DNA of 64,000 nt from JABDIY01 sp963803845. GTDB taxonomy: Bacteria; Actinomycetota; Acidimicrobiia; Acidimicrobiales; SZUA-35. The notes under the pieces are model-generated. The model did no database searches, was not told the origin of the DNA, and was given only the letters and a program-made list of their open reading frames with translations. A program made the position numbers and the translations under genes. This document shows positions 16,707 to 26,210 of the stretch, one piece after another (positions within the stretch are counted from its first letter, which is position 1; every line of letters begins with the position of its first letter). Where the stretch lies: contig CAWDNZ010000004.1 of NCBI GenBank assembly GCA_963803845.1, forward strand, positions 992,001 through 1,056,000, read 5' to 3'.

Positions 16707-17555
16707 ATGGAAATTGGCCTACTGATCTTCCCTACCGACACCACGATGGACCCCGTAACGCTGGGCAAAGAAGTGGAGGCGAGAGGGTTTGAGTCGCTCT
16801 GGTTTCCTGAGCACTCCCACATCCCGGTGAGTCGGCAGACACCGTGGGGTGGTCGGGAAGGGGCTCCGCCGTTGCCCGAGGAATACTGGCGGACCCACGA
16901 ACAGTTCACCGCTCTCGCAGCCATCAGTTCGGTAACCACAACGCTGAAGTTGGGAACCGGCATCACTTTGCTCGGCCAGCGCGATCCCATCTGGACGGCC
17001 AAGCAGGCCGCCACGGTCGACTACCTCAGCAACGGCCGATTGCTGTTCGGGGTGGGGTATGGCTGGAACAAAGAAGAGCTGGCGAGCCACGGCGTGAAAT
17101 ACACCGACCGCCGAGCCCGGATGCGGGAATGCGCTCTCACGGTCAAGGCACTTTGGACCCAGGACGAGGCGTCGTTCAGTGGGGAATTCATCAACCTCGA
17201 ACCCAGTTGGGCGTGGCCCAAGCCAAAATCCAAGCCGCACCCCCCGATCATCATGGGTGGAACGGCGGGACCGAAAACCGCCGCGGCGATCGCCGAGTAC
17301 TGCGACGGCTGGATGCCGATCGGGGCCAGGACGCTAGACAAGGGGTGGGAAGAGATCCAAAAGGCGTGCGCGCTAATCGATCGCGACCCCGCCACCATTC
17401 AGCTGGGGATTTTTGGCGCCAAGCCCATTCCGGAGGAATTAGATGATCTGGAGCGCCGAGGCATGGCTCGTGCGCTGATCGCACTACCGCAAGGTTCAGC
17501 CAGCGAGGTCATGACCGCTCTCGACCAATACACGCCTCTGCTGGAGCGCTCATGA
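16707..17555 (+). CDS. LLM-class F420-dependent oxidoreductase
   Basis: This 282-residue TIM-barrel protein belongs to the luciferase-like monooxygenase superfamily, in the subgroup typical of mycobacteria and relatives that use coenzyme F420. Diagnostic segments are ESLWFPEHSHIP, LKLGTGITLLGQRDP, FGVGYGWNKEEL and PPIIMGGTAGPKT. ATG 16707 is chosen over an in-frame TTG at 16683. The stop overlaps the next gene (ATGA), so it is translated together with a RibD-like reductase. F420 use supports an actinobacterial source. Confidence 0.9.
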   Translation: MEIGLLIFPTDTTMDPVTLGKEVEARGFESLWFPEHSHIPVSRQTPWGGREGAPPLPEEYWRTHEQFTALAAISSVTTTLKLGTGITLLGQRDPIWTAKQAATVDYLSNGRLLFGVGYGWNKEELASHGVKYTDRRARMRECALTVKALWTQDEASFSGEFINLEPSWAWPKPKSKPHPPIIMGGTAGPKTAAAIAEYCDGWMPIGARTLDKGWEEIQKACALIDRDPATIQLGIFGAKPIPEELDDLERRGMARALIALPQGSASEVMTALDQYTPLLERS

Positions 17556-18094
17556 TGAACCGCGTCTTCATCGCCACAAGTCTGGATGGGTTCATCGCTA
17601 CGCCCGAGCACGGCCTGGACTGGCTCGACCAGCTTCCCAACCCCGACGATGACGACTACGGGTTCAACGCTTTCATGGAAGCCACCGATGCTCTGCTGAT
17701 GGGTCGGCGTACCTTCGAGGTGATCAGAGGGTTTCGACCTTGGCCCTATGAGCGGCCGGTTTTCGTTGCCAGCGCAACGCTGACCTTGGCTGATGTGCCT
17801 GATGATCTCGCCGGCTCGGTCTATGTGGTCGCGGGCTCGCCGGCGCAGATGGTGACGGAGCTGCACCGAATGGGCCACCAGACCCTCTACGTCGATGGCG
17901 GTTCCCTCATAACGTCGTTTCTGGCTGACGGATTGATCGATGAGATGACGATCTCCCGCCTGCCGGTGCTGCTGGGCGGCGGGATTCCGCTCTTCGGCGC
18001 GGTCCCGGCCACCACCTGGTGGGATCACGTCGAGACCACGGCGTTCGCTAATGGGATCGTTGAATCCACCTATCGACGACAGCTGCCCAGTTAG
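17552..18094 (+). CDS. RibD C-terminal/dihydrofolate-reductase-like protein
   Basis: The 180-residue protein is a single-domain member of the RibD-C reductase family, which has a dihydrofolate-reductase fold. It starts IATSLDGFIATP and has GRRTFEV (nucleotide-binding loop), YVDGGSLITSFL and LLGGGIPLFG. It probably uses NAD(P)H; the substrate is unknown and it is not the riboflavin enzyme RibD itself, since no deaminase domain is present. It overlaps the upstream F420-type oxidoreductase by 4 bases. Its stop overlaps the convergent malonyl-CoA decarboxylase gene by 4 bases. Confidence 0.88.
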   Translation: MMNRVFIATSLDGFIATPEHGLDWLDQLPNPDDDDYGFNAFMEATDALLMGRRTFEVIRGFRPWPYERPVFVASATLTLADVPDDLAGSVYVVAGSPAQMVTELHRMGHQTLYVDGGSLITSFLADGLIDEMTISRLPVLLGGGIPLFGAVPATTWWDHVETTAFANGIVESTYRRQLPS

Positions 18095-19422
18095 CTGTTG
18101 GGCAGGAGTTTCTTCACCATCTCCGAAATCGGCCGTTCACCTCTGGCGGCGTAGTTGTCGTGCCGGTCACCGATGAACGCCGGTTCGTATCGGTAGTTCA
18201 CCATGATCCCCATGCTGCGTTCCCAACCGGTTTCGGTGGGATTGGCCCACCAGTTGAGCCGGTAGATCTCCGCACCGTTGGAGAGATGGAAATGCGCAAC
18301 CGGGTCGAGAGCTCGAGTGGATGAACCGTTGTCGTCTGAATCTGAGGTGGACTCGCGGGCGAGGTAACGGGCGGCGAGCTGCTCCAATTTGGGTTTCAGA
18401 TCGGCAAGCTCACCGGGGCCAGACGGGAGCCCCGAAGGAATCAGCGAGCGGATCTCGGTGGCATTGTCGTGCACCCACTTGCTCAACCCGGGGATGGGGC
18501 TGAGCGTTACGAAGTTTCGGAGATTGGGGAGGTCTCGGGCCAGTTCTTCCACCACACTCTTTATCAGCAGCTCGCCCAGTGACACCCCTGTCAGGCCGTC
18601 GTGGCAGTTGGAGATTGAATAGAAGGTTGCCGAATCTGCTTTGGTGGGATCGCTCTTGTCGATCGAGTGGTCGAGCAACGGCTCGAGAGCATTGGGGACG
18701 CCGGTGGTGAATGCAACCTCCACGAAGATGAGCGGATCGTTTGCCATGGCGGGGTGGAAGAAGGCATAACACCGGCGGCCGCGGTCGAGGCGACCGCGAA
18801 GGTCCGCCCAACCCTTGATCTCGTGGACCGCTTCGTATTCGATCAGCTTTTCCAAAACGACGGCCGGTGAGTCCCACGTGAGCCGCTCCAAGCGAAGCAG
18901 GCCCACATCGAAGAAGCGGGCCAACGTGACGCGCAGGTCATGATCGAGCGACACCAATGCGGGGGACTCCCTCCGGATCAGTAACAACTCTTCGCGTAGA
19001 TCGACCAGGAAGGACAGACCTCCTTGAAGGCCAACAAAGCGCCGAAACAGCCGTTCGCGTTTGGGGCGAAGAACGTTGCGGAGATTGGCTTCCGCTTCTG
19101 CCCGGTGGCCAGCCGGTGCCGCTTGCACCTCAGCCATCGCAGCGTCGACGGACTCGTCGTCGTGGGCGTATTCCTCCGCCAGAAGCTCAAAGAATCGCCG
19201 CCGTCCTTCGCTGTTCAACTCCAAGAAGCAGGCTCCTACTTCACTGGCCCGCTTGCGAGCCGCCAGCTCCCCTCCCCGGCCTTCTATGGCATCATCCAGG
19301 AGCTTTCGCAGCTTGGCCACGTCGCTCTTGCCGAGATTTGGATGCAGGCGAAGCGTGGTGATCGTCTCGTCTGCGCGCCATGAACGGATCTGGCCCCACA
19401 TACGTTCCAGCCGCGTCTGCAT
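18091..19422 (-). CDS. mlycD: Malonyl-CoA decarboxylase
   Basis: The 443-residue protein converts malonyl-CoA to acetyl-CoA and CO2. The C-terminal catalytic region has the family blocks FYSISNCHDGLTGVSLGE, FVTLSPIPGLSKW, the histidine-containing DPVAHFHLSNGAEIYRLNWW, and MGIMVNYRYE near the end. The N-terminal ~170 residues form the helical domain. Length is close to the family norm, and start ATG 19422 agrees with it. Malonyl-CoA decarboxylase is uncommon in actinobacteria. No malonate transport or ligase genes are adjacent. Confidence 0.92.
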   Translation of the reverse strand: MQTRLERMWGQIRSWRADETITTLRLHPNLGKSDVAKLRKLLDDAIEGRGGELAARKRASEVGACFLELNSEGRRRFFELLAEEYAHDDESVDAAMAEVQAAPAGHRAEAEANLRNVLRPKRERLFRRFVGLQGGLSFLVDLREELLLIRRESPALVSLDHDLRVTLARFFDVGLLRLERLTWDSPAVVLEKLIEYEAVHEIKGWADLRGRLDRGRRCYAFFHPAMANDPLIFVEVAFTTGVPNALEPLLDHSIDKSDPTKADSATFYSISNCHDGLTGVSLGELLIKSVVEELARDLPNLRNFVTLSPIPGLSKWVHDNATEIRSLIPSGLPSGPGELADLKPKLEQLAARYLARESTSDSDDNGSSTRALDPVAHFHLSNGAEIYRLNWWANPTETGWERSMGIMVNYRYEPAFIGDRHDNYAARGERPISEMVKKLLPNS

Positions 19423-19538
19423 GACTTCGAGAGTATGCGGTGCGTGGCCATTTCAAGAAGTCTTCGCTCGGGGATTCTCGGCCGCTCCGTTTCGCTCCCG
19501 ACGATCGAGGCCATTCATCAGCCGGCAGCAGGCCTCGG

Positions 19539-20213
19539 TCAGGCGAGATCCGCCAGTTGGGTGGCCAGGTCTGCAAAGTCGGTTGCTGTCACATCGGCAG
19601 GAGGGAATACATCCAGGAAGCGGGCGCCAGGCCGGCTGACGAAAGCGGTCTTCATGCCAACAGCTTTGGCCCCGGCGAGGTCCCAGTCATGGGCCGCCAC
19701 CATCCACATGTCGGACGGCTCGACGTCGGCAACGTCGGCGATGTGATGGTATGGCGCGGGAGACGGCTTGAACGTTTGGACCGCCTCCACCGAGACGATG
19801 GCTTCGAACCGATCCGTGATCCCGCCGCTCGTCAGCTGCGCCTCCACGGCGGCCTGAGTGCTGTTGGTGAGGGCAAACAGCCGCCAGCCGTCAGCGATCA
19901 ACCGGTCCAGCCCATCGGCCACGTCCGGGTGGGGTGGAAGAGTGAGGATGGCATCCACCACCAGCTGCCAGTCCTCGTCGCTGATCGAATCGAAGCCTGC
20001 CACCGAGTCAGCTACGGATCCCATTGCAGCTCGGGCCAACTGGGTGAACGACTTGTAGTGACCGGTTGCGGTGATCGCCATGGAGAGTCCGAGAAGGCGG
20101 GCGAACCACATGCCGGCCGCCCCCGAATGGCCCAATTGGCGATTGATCTCGCTCCGCACCGGAGCCAGGTCCAGCGTGGTTTCGTTCATGTCAAAGACCG
20201 CGAGTCGTGCCAT
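19539..20213 (-). CDS. HAD-superfamily type II haloacid dehalogenase-like protein
   Basis: A 224-residue HAD hydrolase. The nucleophile motif is FDMNETTLD (Asp8), where the second Asp of phosphatases is Asn, as in haloacid dehalogenases and unlike phosphatases. Motif II is LTNSTQ, the lysine is in FKPSPAPYHH, and the acidic motif is MVAAHDWDLAGAKAVG. The small helical cap follows motif I. By family it may release halide from 2-haloacids, but the real substrate is unknown. It is divergent from an EamA transporter, 76 bases away. Confidence 0.88.
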   Translation of the reverse strand: MARLAVFDMNETTLDLAPVRSEINRQLGHSGAAGMWFARLLGLSMAITATGHYKSFTQLARAAMGSVADSVAGFDSISDEDWQLVVDAILTLPPHPDVADGLDRLIADGWRLFALTNSTQAAVEAQLTSGGITDRFEAIVSVEAVQTFKPSPAPYHHIADVADVEPSDMWMVAAHDWDLAGAKAVGMKTAFVSRPGARFLDVFPPADVTATDFADLATQLADLA

Positions 20214-20289
20214 TGATCGAGGCTAGATCAACCGTCTCCGCCACGCCCATTTTGTGCAAAGGCGGTGGGGGTCGGCCAAGCTGGCTCGG

Positions 20290-21183
20290 ATGAGTCAGCG
20301 CCTCACCCTCGCCACGGTTTTCTTGGTGGCAGCGTTGATCGGTCTCAACTTCAGCATTCTCAAGTACGCCATCGATGAGAGCAGCCCGTTCATGGTGGCG
20401 GCGATGCGAACAGTGCTCGCCAGTTCCACGCTGATGGCGTTTGCTTTCTGGAGGGGGGAGCGAATCCCTCGCAACCGTGAGGATCTGTTCAACATCTTCA
20501 TCGTGGGGCTGAGCATCACAACGTGCTCCAGCGCCCTCCTCGTCTTCGGGATCAGCAAGGTCTCCGCTGGTCTGGGCTCGCTGATGTCCAGCACCATGCC
20601 GCTGTTCACGGCCGCCCTGTCGCTGGTCTTGTTGAAGGTTCGGCTTCCCCGAGCAGCGCTGCTCGGCGTTGGCGTCGGATTTGGTGGGACGGTGGTATTG
20701 GCAATCCCCAGCCTTTCCGGGTCCAGCCAGTTTGTCGGGCTCGTGTCGCTGGGGGTGTCTGCGCTGTGTTGGGCCTTCGGCAATGTGTACATGAAATGGC
20801 GTGACTTCAGCCGTGTCAGCCCGGTGATGCTGGTAGCGGTCCAGCTCGTTTTCTCGGCCATGATTCTGGTGCCGTTCGGGCTACTGGTGGAAGGACTGGG
20901 CCAGACGAACTGGGGTTGGAGACTCTTCCTTCCGCTCTTCTATGCGTCGGTGCCGGCCAACGCCGTCACCTTCGCCCTTCTCGCCACCGTGGTGCGAAGA
21001 GCAACCCCTACCGTTGCAGCCGCCACCGCCTACCTCATCCCGCTTTTTGGTGTGCTCTTCGGTTTTGCGATCCGTGGCGAAACCCTCGGGCCGATTGAGG
21101 CACTTGGGGGAGTGCTGGTGGTTCTCGGAGTGTTCGTTGTGGTCAGATCCACCACTCGACCAACGCCCGCTCGGGCGGGATGA
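20290..21183 (+). CDS. EamA/DMT-family transporter
   Basis: This 297-residue integral membrane protein has ten predicted hydrophobic helices arranged as two EamA repeats, typical of drug/metabolite exporters. Repeat landmarks are NFSILKYAI with FMVAAMRTVLAS in the first half and ALCWAFGNVYMKW with ATAYLIPLFGVLFGF in the second. ATG 20290 is chosen because a longer frame from 20254 adds only basic residues without hydrophobic character. The exported substrate is unknown. Confidence 0.9.
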   Translation: MSQRLTLATVFLVAALIGLNFSILKYAIDESSPFMVAAMRTVLASSTLMAFAFWRGERIPRNREDLFNIFIVGLSITTCSSALLVFGISKVSAGLGSLMSSTMPLFTAALSLVLLKVRLPRAALLGVGVGFGGTVVLAIPSLSGSSQFVGLVSLGVSALCWAFGNVYMKWRDFSRVSPVMLVAVQLVFSAMILVPFGLLVEGLGQTNWGWRLFLPLFYASVPANAVTFALLATVVRRATPTVAAATAYLIPLFGVLFGFAIRGETLGPIEALGGVLVVLGVFVVVRSTTRPTPARAG

Positions 21184-21218
21184 GAAAGCCAATCTGCGGC
21201 TAAGGGCCAGACCCGGGG

Positions 21219-22622
21219 TCAAGATGGCGTGGATGGGAAACCCTTTCGGACCTGCTGACCCCACTCGGTCCGACCTTGCAGGAAGAGTCGTACCCCCCAC
21301 AATCGCCAGTAGATGGTGAGGGGCCGGTAGACGAACTGCTCGGCGATTCCGTAGAACGCAAGTTTCAGTCGCGATCTGAACGCTGGATAGGCATGGTTCA
21401 CCCGGTCGTCAAACCAAAGCGTCACGATGGTGAGTGCCGCCCCAAACCCGTAGGCCGCAACGATCAGCCAGATGGCGCTCAGCTCGATGAGGCCGAAGGC
21501 CAGACCGGCGATAGTGGCCAAGATTCCTATCGCCTCCACCATCGGTGAAAGGAATTCGACCACGAAGTAGTACGGCATGGACAACATCCCCGCAGCGCCG
21601 TATTTGGGGTTGAACATCATCTTCTTGTGGCGCTGCAGCACATCCATAAGGCCCCGCTGCCAACGGTTTCGCTGGCGACCCAGCACTTTCATGGACTCCG
21701 GTGCTTCAGTCCACGCCACCGGCTTGGCCAGGAACTCCACCCAGGCCTTCTCCCCATTTTCATAGCCCGTTCGGCGAAGCCGAACGATGAGTTCCATGTC
21801 CTCACCGATCGAGCTGGTCTCGTATCCGCCGGCGGCCAGAACGGCGTCACGTTTGAAGAGACCGAATGCGCCCGAGATGATTAGGTTGCCGCCCAGCGGA
21901 TTCCAGCCAAGTCGTCCAACGATGAATGCCCGCACGTACTCAACCACCTGAAATGCGGGCACGGGTGACCTAGGCACAACAAGTCGGGGAACTGCGGAGG
22001 CCGTCACTACCGAGTCGTTGGTGAGGCGCACGGTACCGCCAACAGCCACGGTGTCAGTCCGATTCAAGAACGGAGCCACGAGCTCGTGAAGCGCATCAGG
22101 TCCCACCAATGTGTCAGCATCGATTGCGCACACCAGTTCTCCAGATGCGATGTTGAGCCCGGTGTTCAGCGAGTCAGCTTTGCCACCGTTGAGCTTGTCC
22201 ACCAAGACCAGGCTGCGTTCGGTGTGCGAGCGGTAAATGCTCCGCACCTCGGCGGTCTGGATAACCCGTTGAAAGACTGGATGGATAGGGCGGAGATCGA
22301 AAGCATCGATGAGGACCCCTACTGTGCGGTCCGCCGAGCCATCGTTGATCACCACCACCTCGAGGTTCTGGTACGACAGGGCGAGAAGTGATCGCACCGT
22401 CTCGATGACCGTCACTTCTTCGTTGTAGGCCGGAACGAGAATGGTGACCTTGGGAGCGAGCTGGGAGGCCAGAACTCGTCGCCAGAGTTGGTATTCGTCG
22501 CGCTGGGAGATCCGCCACTGTTCATACATTGCACTAAACAGAATCGACAGCTGCGCGAGAGTGATTCCGGCGACCCACCCTGCTGTTATCCACGGCACAG
22601 CTCGAAACACGCTCTGGATCAT
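21219..22622 (-). CDS. Processive GT2 glycosyltransferase
   Basis: A 467-residue membrane glycosyltransferase of the cellulose/hyaluronan/PNAG synthase type. One N-terminal helix precedes the GT2 domain, which shows VTILVPAYNEE, the DAD metal motif (VCAIDADTL), the acceptor GED motif (SSIGEDMELIV) and QRNRW, the QxxRW signature of processive enzymes. Several C-terminal helices would form the polymer channel. It overlaps the upstream HEAT-repeat gene by 4 bases (ATGA) and is the last of a three-gene operon under a response-regulator-like protein. Polymer identity is unknown. Confidence 0.9.
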   Translation of the reverse strand: MIQSVFRAVPWITAGWVAGITLAQLSILFSAMYEQWRISQRDEYQLWRRVLASQLAPKVTILVPAYNEEVTVIETVRSLLALSYQNLEVVVINDGSADRTVGVLIDAFDLRPIHPVFQRVIQTAEVRSIYRSHTERSLVLVDKLNGGKADSLNTGLNIASGELVCAIDADTLVGPDALHELVAPFLNRTDTVAVGGTVRLTNDSVVTASAVPRLVVPRSPVPAFQVVEYVRAFIVGRLGWNPLGGNLIISGAFGLFKRDAVLAAGGYETSSIGEDMELIVRLRRTGYENGEKAWVEFLAKPVAWTEAPESMKVLGRQRNRWQRGLMDVLQRHKKMMFNPKYGAAGMLSMPYYFVVEFLSPMVEAIGILATIAGLAFGLIELSAIWLIVAAYGFGAALTIVTLWFDDRVNHAYPAFRSRLKLAFYGIAEQFVYRPLTIYWRLWGVRLFLQGRTEWGQQVRKGFPSTPS

Positions 22623-23734
22623 GCGATCACCCTCGCTTTGACCTTGAATCGGTTATCCCGATGTTCGTTGCCGGCATTGCGGAGGCCCGGGGCAACCAAC
22701 CCGGCACTTGGGGAGAGTGACCCATCCAGCACTTGGCGCGCCATGTCTCGGGCAAACGGATCGGAGGATTGGAGCATTTGGCGAAGCACGAGTTGGCCTG
22801 GTGCGCCCAACTCATCCAAGGTGTTGCCAGCTTCTCGACGAACCCGAAATGCCGGATCGCTCATCGCCCGTCCAATCGCCACCGCCGACTCCAACGATTC
22901 GAGACGTCGAAGGGCGGTGATAGCGCTCACCCGCACGTCCGCATCATCGTCGGTGAGGAGACCGCTCAGAATAGCAACGGCGCCAACGCCGGTTCCGCTG
23001 CCGAGCGCCTTGGCCGCCATCTCGCGGTGCTTGGATAGATCCGAGGCCGCGTAGTTGGCCAGCGCCTTGATGAGGCGGGCGTCCGGCAGATCCGAAGCAA
23101 CGTCCATTGCTTCGCCAACGTGATCGCCGCCGGCATCCAAAAGCCGGAGCAGCGGTTCGATGGCCGCCGCCCCGGATCGAAGCAGCGCATTCTTGGAAGA
23201 CAGGCGCACGCTGAGCGAGTCATCGCTAATCATCTCTGCGAGAAGCTCAACGTTCACCACCGCCTGCTCGGCGGTGGTGGTTTCAATGGCTCGAGCTCGC
23301 ACTAGCGAGTGGCGGTCATTCAACAGCCGGGATCGGTTGAAATCCGGATGAGTGACGAGATAGTGCAACTGGGCCGCCTGCACTCGGCGCCGCCAACGCC
23401 TCGATCGGGCCCGGCGACGAATCAGACGCTCCAACCCGCAGGTGCGCACGAGTTGCTGAAGCCGCTCCTGGGCTTGGCCGGTGACGTCCAAAGCCAGTCT
23501 CTGGATGACATCGAGGAGCACAGTCTTTTTCGTTGAAGCCAGGCGTGGATGGACCGATGCGGCATCCTCGTTCGAGTCGAACAAGAGCACGCTCAGGTCA
23601 CCCAGGACCTTGCGACGGCGGTGGGTGTGGAGTCGTTCGGACACATCGAGGTATACGCCGGTGGCGAGGTAGAGCACCAAGGTGGCGGCGACCAGAACAC
23701 AGGCGCTGACGAACAGAGCGACTTCGGTACCCAT
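22619..23734 (-). CDS. Membrane-anchored HEAT-repeat protein
   Basis: The 371-residue protein starts with a single membrane helix (residues ~5-30), followed by a very basic stretch (RRRARSRRWRRR, ~105-116). Helical HEAT-type repeats fill residues ~140-345, visible as repeated D-x-x-V-R blocks such as DSLSVRLSSKNALLRSG, DADVRVSAITALRRL and DPAFRVRREAGNTL. Such repeats bind partner proteins. The start overlaps the upstream regulator stop by one base (TGATG) and the stop overlaps the glycosyltransferase, so it likely links the two at the membrane (inference). Confidence 0.85.
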   Translation of the reverse strand: MGTEVALFVSACVLVAATLVLYLATGVYLDVSERLHTHRRRKVLGDLSVLLFDSNEDAASVHPRLASTKKTVLLDVIQRLALDVTGQAQERLQQLVRTCGLERLIRRRARSRRWRRRVQAAQLHYLVTHPDFNRSRLLNDRHSLVRARAIETTTAEQAVVNVELLAEMISDDSLSVRLSSKNALLRSGAAAIEPLLRLLDAGGDHVGEAMDVASDLPDARLIKALANYAASDLSKHREMAAKALGSGTGVGAVAILSGLLTDDDADVRVSAITALRRLESLESAVAIGRAMSDPAFRVRREAGNTLDELGAPGQLVLRQMLQSSDPFARDMARQVLDGSLSPSAGLVAPGLRNAGNEHRDNRFKVKARVIA

Positions 23735-25662
23735 CAGTTGTCCAGAGCGCGCTGCACGCGATGAAGGAGCAGCGGCATGCTGAAAGGCTTCGCAATGTAG
23801 TTCTCCACGCCCATTTCAAAGGCCTGGCGCATTTCGCCTTCGATCGTGCGGGAAGACACAACAATGATCTTCATGCGTCCGAAGTGACCGGACGCCTGCA
23901 TCTGGCGGAGGAATTGAAGTCCTCCGACCCCTCGCTGCTCGAGTTCCAAAAGGATGAGCCGGGGGAAGGGGCGGTCCATGCCGCCGGTGAGGTAACGAAG
24001 ACCTTCGAGGGAGTCCGTCTCGTGCTCAACTCGCAAGCCGCGCCGTTCCATGGTGGCTTGAAGCACCGAGCCCAGCGTCTCGTCGGGATCCAGAATGTAG
24101 ACATCGGGGGGTCGCTCGGAGTTGGGCCGCCAGTCCGCCCCAACCACCCAGGGTCCGTCCTCAGCTGTTACTCGTTCGATCATCCGCATGCCGCCCGTGA
24201 CGAGATCCTCCAATGATCGACCATCGACCGGGAACTCCAGGCAGGCCACTCGGCCGCCACCGGAACGAAGACTGAATTTGTCCGAGAGCGTGCGCATCCG
24301 GTTCACCAGCGTGGTTCGGTTGACTGCCTCTAGCAGGACCACAACATGGCGGTCGTCGTAGCGAGCCATTATGTCGCCGCGGCGAAATTCCTTTCCGATC
24401 TCCTCGTCACGGCTGTTCCGCCGATCGATTGGCAATTCCAACAACGCCAGTCCGACCGGCGCACTTCGTCGCATGGCACTGGTGAGCATTCGCTCGATCA
24501 GGACCTGTGCTGGTCGCCATGCGAGAACCCCGTCGGGCTTGTCGCTATCGCTGATTTTGGCGCTGAGCGACCGGCGACTCAAGCGCGAGCGTACGAGCGC
24601 AAGGACTTCGTTCGTGCGGTCGCCGGTGAACACTGCATCGGCCCCGGCGCGGAGGAGTTCCTCCACTTCGGCGCCACCGGACGCGGCGATGACGATGGCA
24701 CCGATGTTCCGAGTCTTGATGTCGCTGCGGAGAAGTTCGATCAGCTCGCGGGCGGACATAGTGAAAGCGCTCTCCACGATGACGATCGCTTCAACGGGGT
24801 CATCCATGAGCGACTGCCACAGTGAACTCACTGATTTTTCAGAGCGAACCGGCAGTCCAGCTTCCTTCATCTTGGCGGCCAACCACTCCGAGGCTCGACC
24901 GATTGTGAGCACCTCATTCCCTTTCCGACGCTTGGTGCTGAGGAGCGCAATCTCCTCCATCAGGGCGTTGGGATGAAGCTCGAGATTGAGGATGGTCGTC
25001 ACGTTCTCAACCCCCCGTAGCCGCTGCTGGAGGGTATTCGTTGGGCACAAGACGATGATCGGCGTGGCATAGAACGTCTGCCCGACGGCACGTATGAGGG
25101 GACGCGCTGCTCCGAGATCCGGATCGGGAGCGGTCACCATGACTACATCGGGCGGCCGCATTCCCGGGGGTACGGCCTGTAGACCGTTCTCGTGAAAGGT
25201 GACTTTCAGGCCCCGCGTAATCGCCACCCACATCAGGCGGTCCGCCTGGGGCAGCTGGGGACCAACCACCAGGAGATGCCGCCCGATGCCAAGACTTGCC
25301 ATGGCCTCGCCGACTTCGGATGCGATGGAAAGCCGCGTGTCGTCGAGGAGAGAAGACAGCTGAACAGCTTCGCTCGACGGCAGATCCCGCTGGTCGATGG
25401 TGTTGGCAACGATCCGAACGAGGTCTGCTCCGGCCGACATGCCCAGCGTCGCCAAGGTGCTGGCCAGGGCATTGCAAAGTTGGGCTGCCTCGGCGATTTC
25501 TTCGCCAGAGAGCGGCCGGTCGAAGAGGCTCATCGTAAAGCGTTCGAGCCGACCCAGACGGTGTTCCAACTGTGCGTGGATCCGCAGCCAGATCTGCTCT
25601 GCCAGTGGGGTGGTCTTAGGACGAGCGTCCTCGAACTCGGTATCGGCGACGGACATAGCCAT
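23734..25662 (-). CDS. Multidomain pseudo-response regulator
   Basis: This 642-residue cytoplasmic protein appears to be a chain of signalling domains that have lost their phospho-sites. Residues ~20-115 resemble an Hpt domain, but the His position aligns with Asn64. Residues ~130-240 and ~250-360 look like receiver domains with Thr178 and Glu298 at the phospho-Asp position. Residues ~378-510 resemble GGDEF, with the motif replaced by DDRHV after the conserved ARY. Residues ~520-642 are a good receiver, keeping the acidic pair in ILDPDE, VVSS and Lys626 in AKPF, but the phospho-acceptor is Glu574. It heads the operon with the HEAT and glycosyltransferase genes. Confidence 0.8.
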   Translation of the reverse strand: MAMSVADTEFEDARPKTTPLAEQIWLRIHAQLEHRLGRLERFTMSLFDRPLSGEEIAEAAQLCNALASTLATLGMSAGADLVRIVANTIDQRDLPSSEAVQLSSLLDDTRLSIASEVGEAMASLGIGRHLLVVGPQLPQADRLMWVAITRGLKVTFHENGLQAVPPGMRPPDVVMVTAPDPDLGAARPLIRAVGQTFYATPIIVLCPTNTLQQRLRGVENVTTILNLELHPNALMEEIALLSTKRRKGNEVLTIGRASEWLAAKMKEAGLPVRSEKSVSSLWQSLMDDPVEAIVIVESAFTMSARELIELLRSDIKTRNIGAIVIAASGGAEVEELLRAGADAVFTGDRTNEVLALVRSRLSRRSLSAKISDSDKPDGVLAWRPAQVLIERMLTSAMRRSAPVGLALLELPIDRRNSRDEEIGKEFRRGDIMARYDDRHVVVLLEAVNRTTLVNRMRTLSDKFSLRSGGGRVACLEFPVDGRSLEDLVTGGMRMIERVTAEDGPWVVGADWRPNSERPPDVYILDPDETLGSVLQATMERRGLRVEHETDSLEGLRYLTGGMDRPFPRLILLELEQRGVGGLQFLRQMQASGHFGRMKIIVVSSRTIEGEMRQAFEMGVENYIAKPFSMPLLLHRVQRALDN

Positions 25663-25768
25663 ATTCTTTCGGCACCTTTCGAGCAGGATTCATCGGACGC
25701 TCTGAACTATTTGGTCTCCGGATTTCCGTTGGGCTCAATGTCCAAGCCGCGGAGCCGATTGGGATCAT

Positions 25769-26125
25769 GTGAGGGTGAAGCTGGCTGCTGTCGTTGCTTC
25801 GTTGGCGATCCTCAGCGGATGCGGATCCTCATCCGATGACCTGGCGTTTGCCGAAACCGTCGCTCCCACCACGCTGATTGAACGGCCCTCGGTGACGTTC
25901 AAGCGGGCCGAAACCGACCTGATCAGCTTCCATGCGTCATGGCTTTGTGAGTTCCAGCGCCGCACGTTTAGCTCTCCCACCGGCGGAGTCGAGGCGCTCT
26001 CGGTCCAGTTGGAGCGGTCCGGCGTGGCACCTACGGACTACGAAGCGTTCCTTCTTCGGCTCGGCAGCTCCCAGGATTTGCGGGATGCTGTGTTGTTCTC
26101 GTTCCAGGAGAACTGCCTGAGGTAG
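25769..26125 (+). CDS. Small lipoprotein
   Basis: This 118-residue protein has a short basic N-terminus, a hydrophobic stretch and a lipobox (SLAILSGCGSS) whose cysteine would be lipid-modified, so it should sit on the outer face of the membrane. The mature part has two further cysteines and no family I recognise. The start is GTG 25769 or GTG 25775; both keep the signal. It is divergent from the pseudo-response-regulator operon with 106 bases between. Confidence 0.7.
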   Translation: MRVKLAAVVASLAILSGCGSSSDDLAFAETVAPTTLIERPSVTFKRAETDLISFHASWLCEFQRRTFSSPTGGVEALSVQLERSGVAPTDYEAFLLRLGSSQDLRDAVLFSFQENCLR

Positions 26126-26210
26126 GCCATACGACCTCCCGGAGCTGGGCTTCTCTGGGTGGAACACCCCGATAGGTAAGGAAAGCCGATCGGTCTGCCG
26201 AAGTCACGGT

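Noticed and set aside
26126..26210. Possible riboswitch before the secreted protein gene
   Set aside because: GATAGG and a CGG-TCTG-CCG hairpin hint at structure, but neither the c-di-GMP-I nor the ydaO consensus can be completed.
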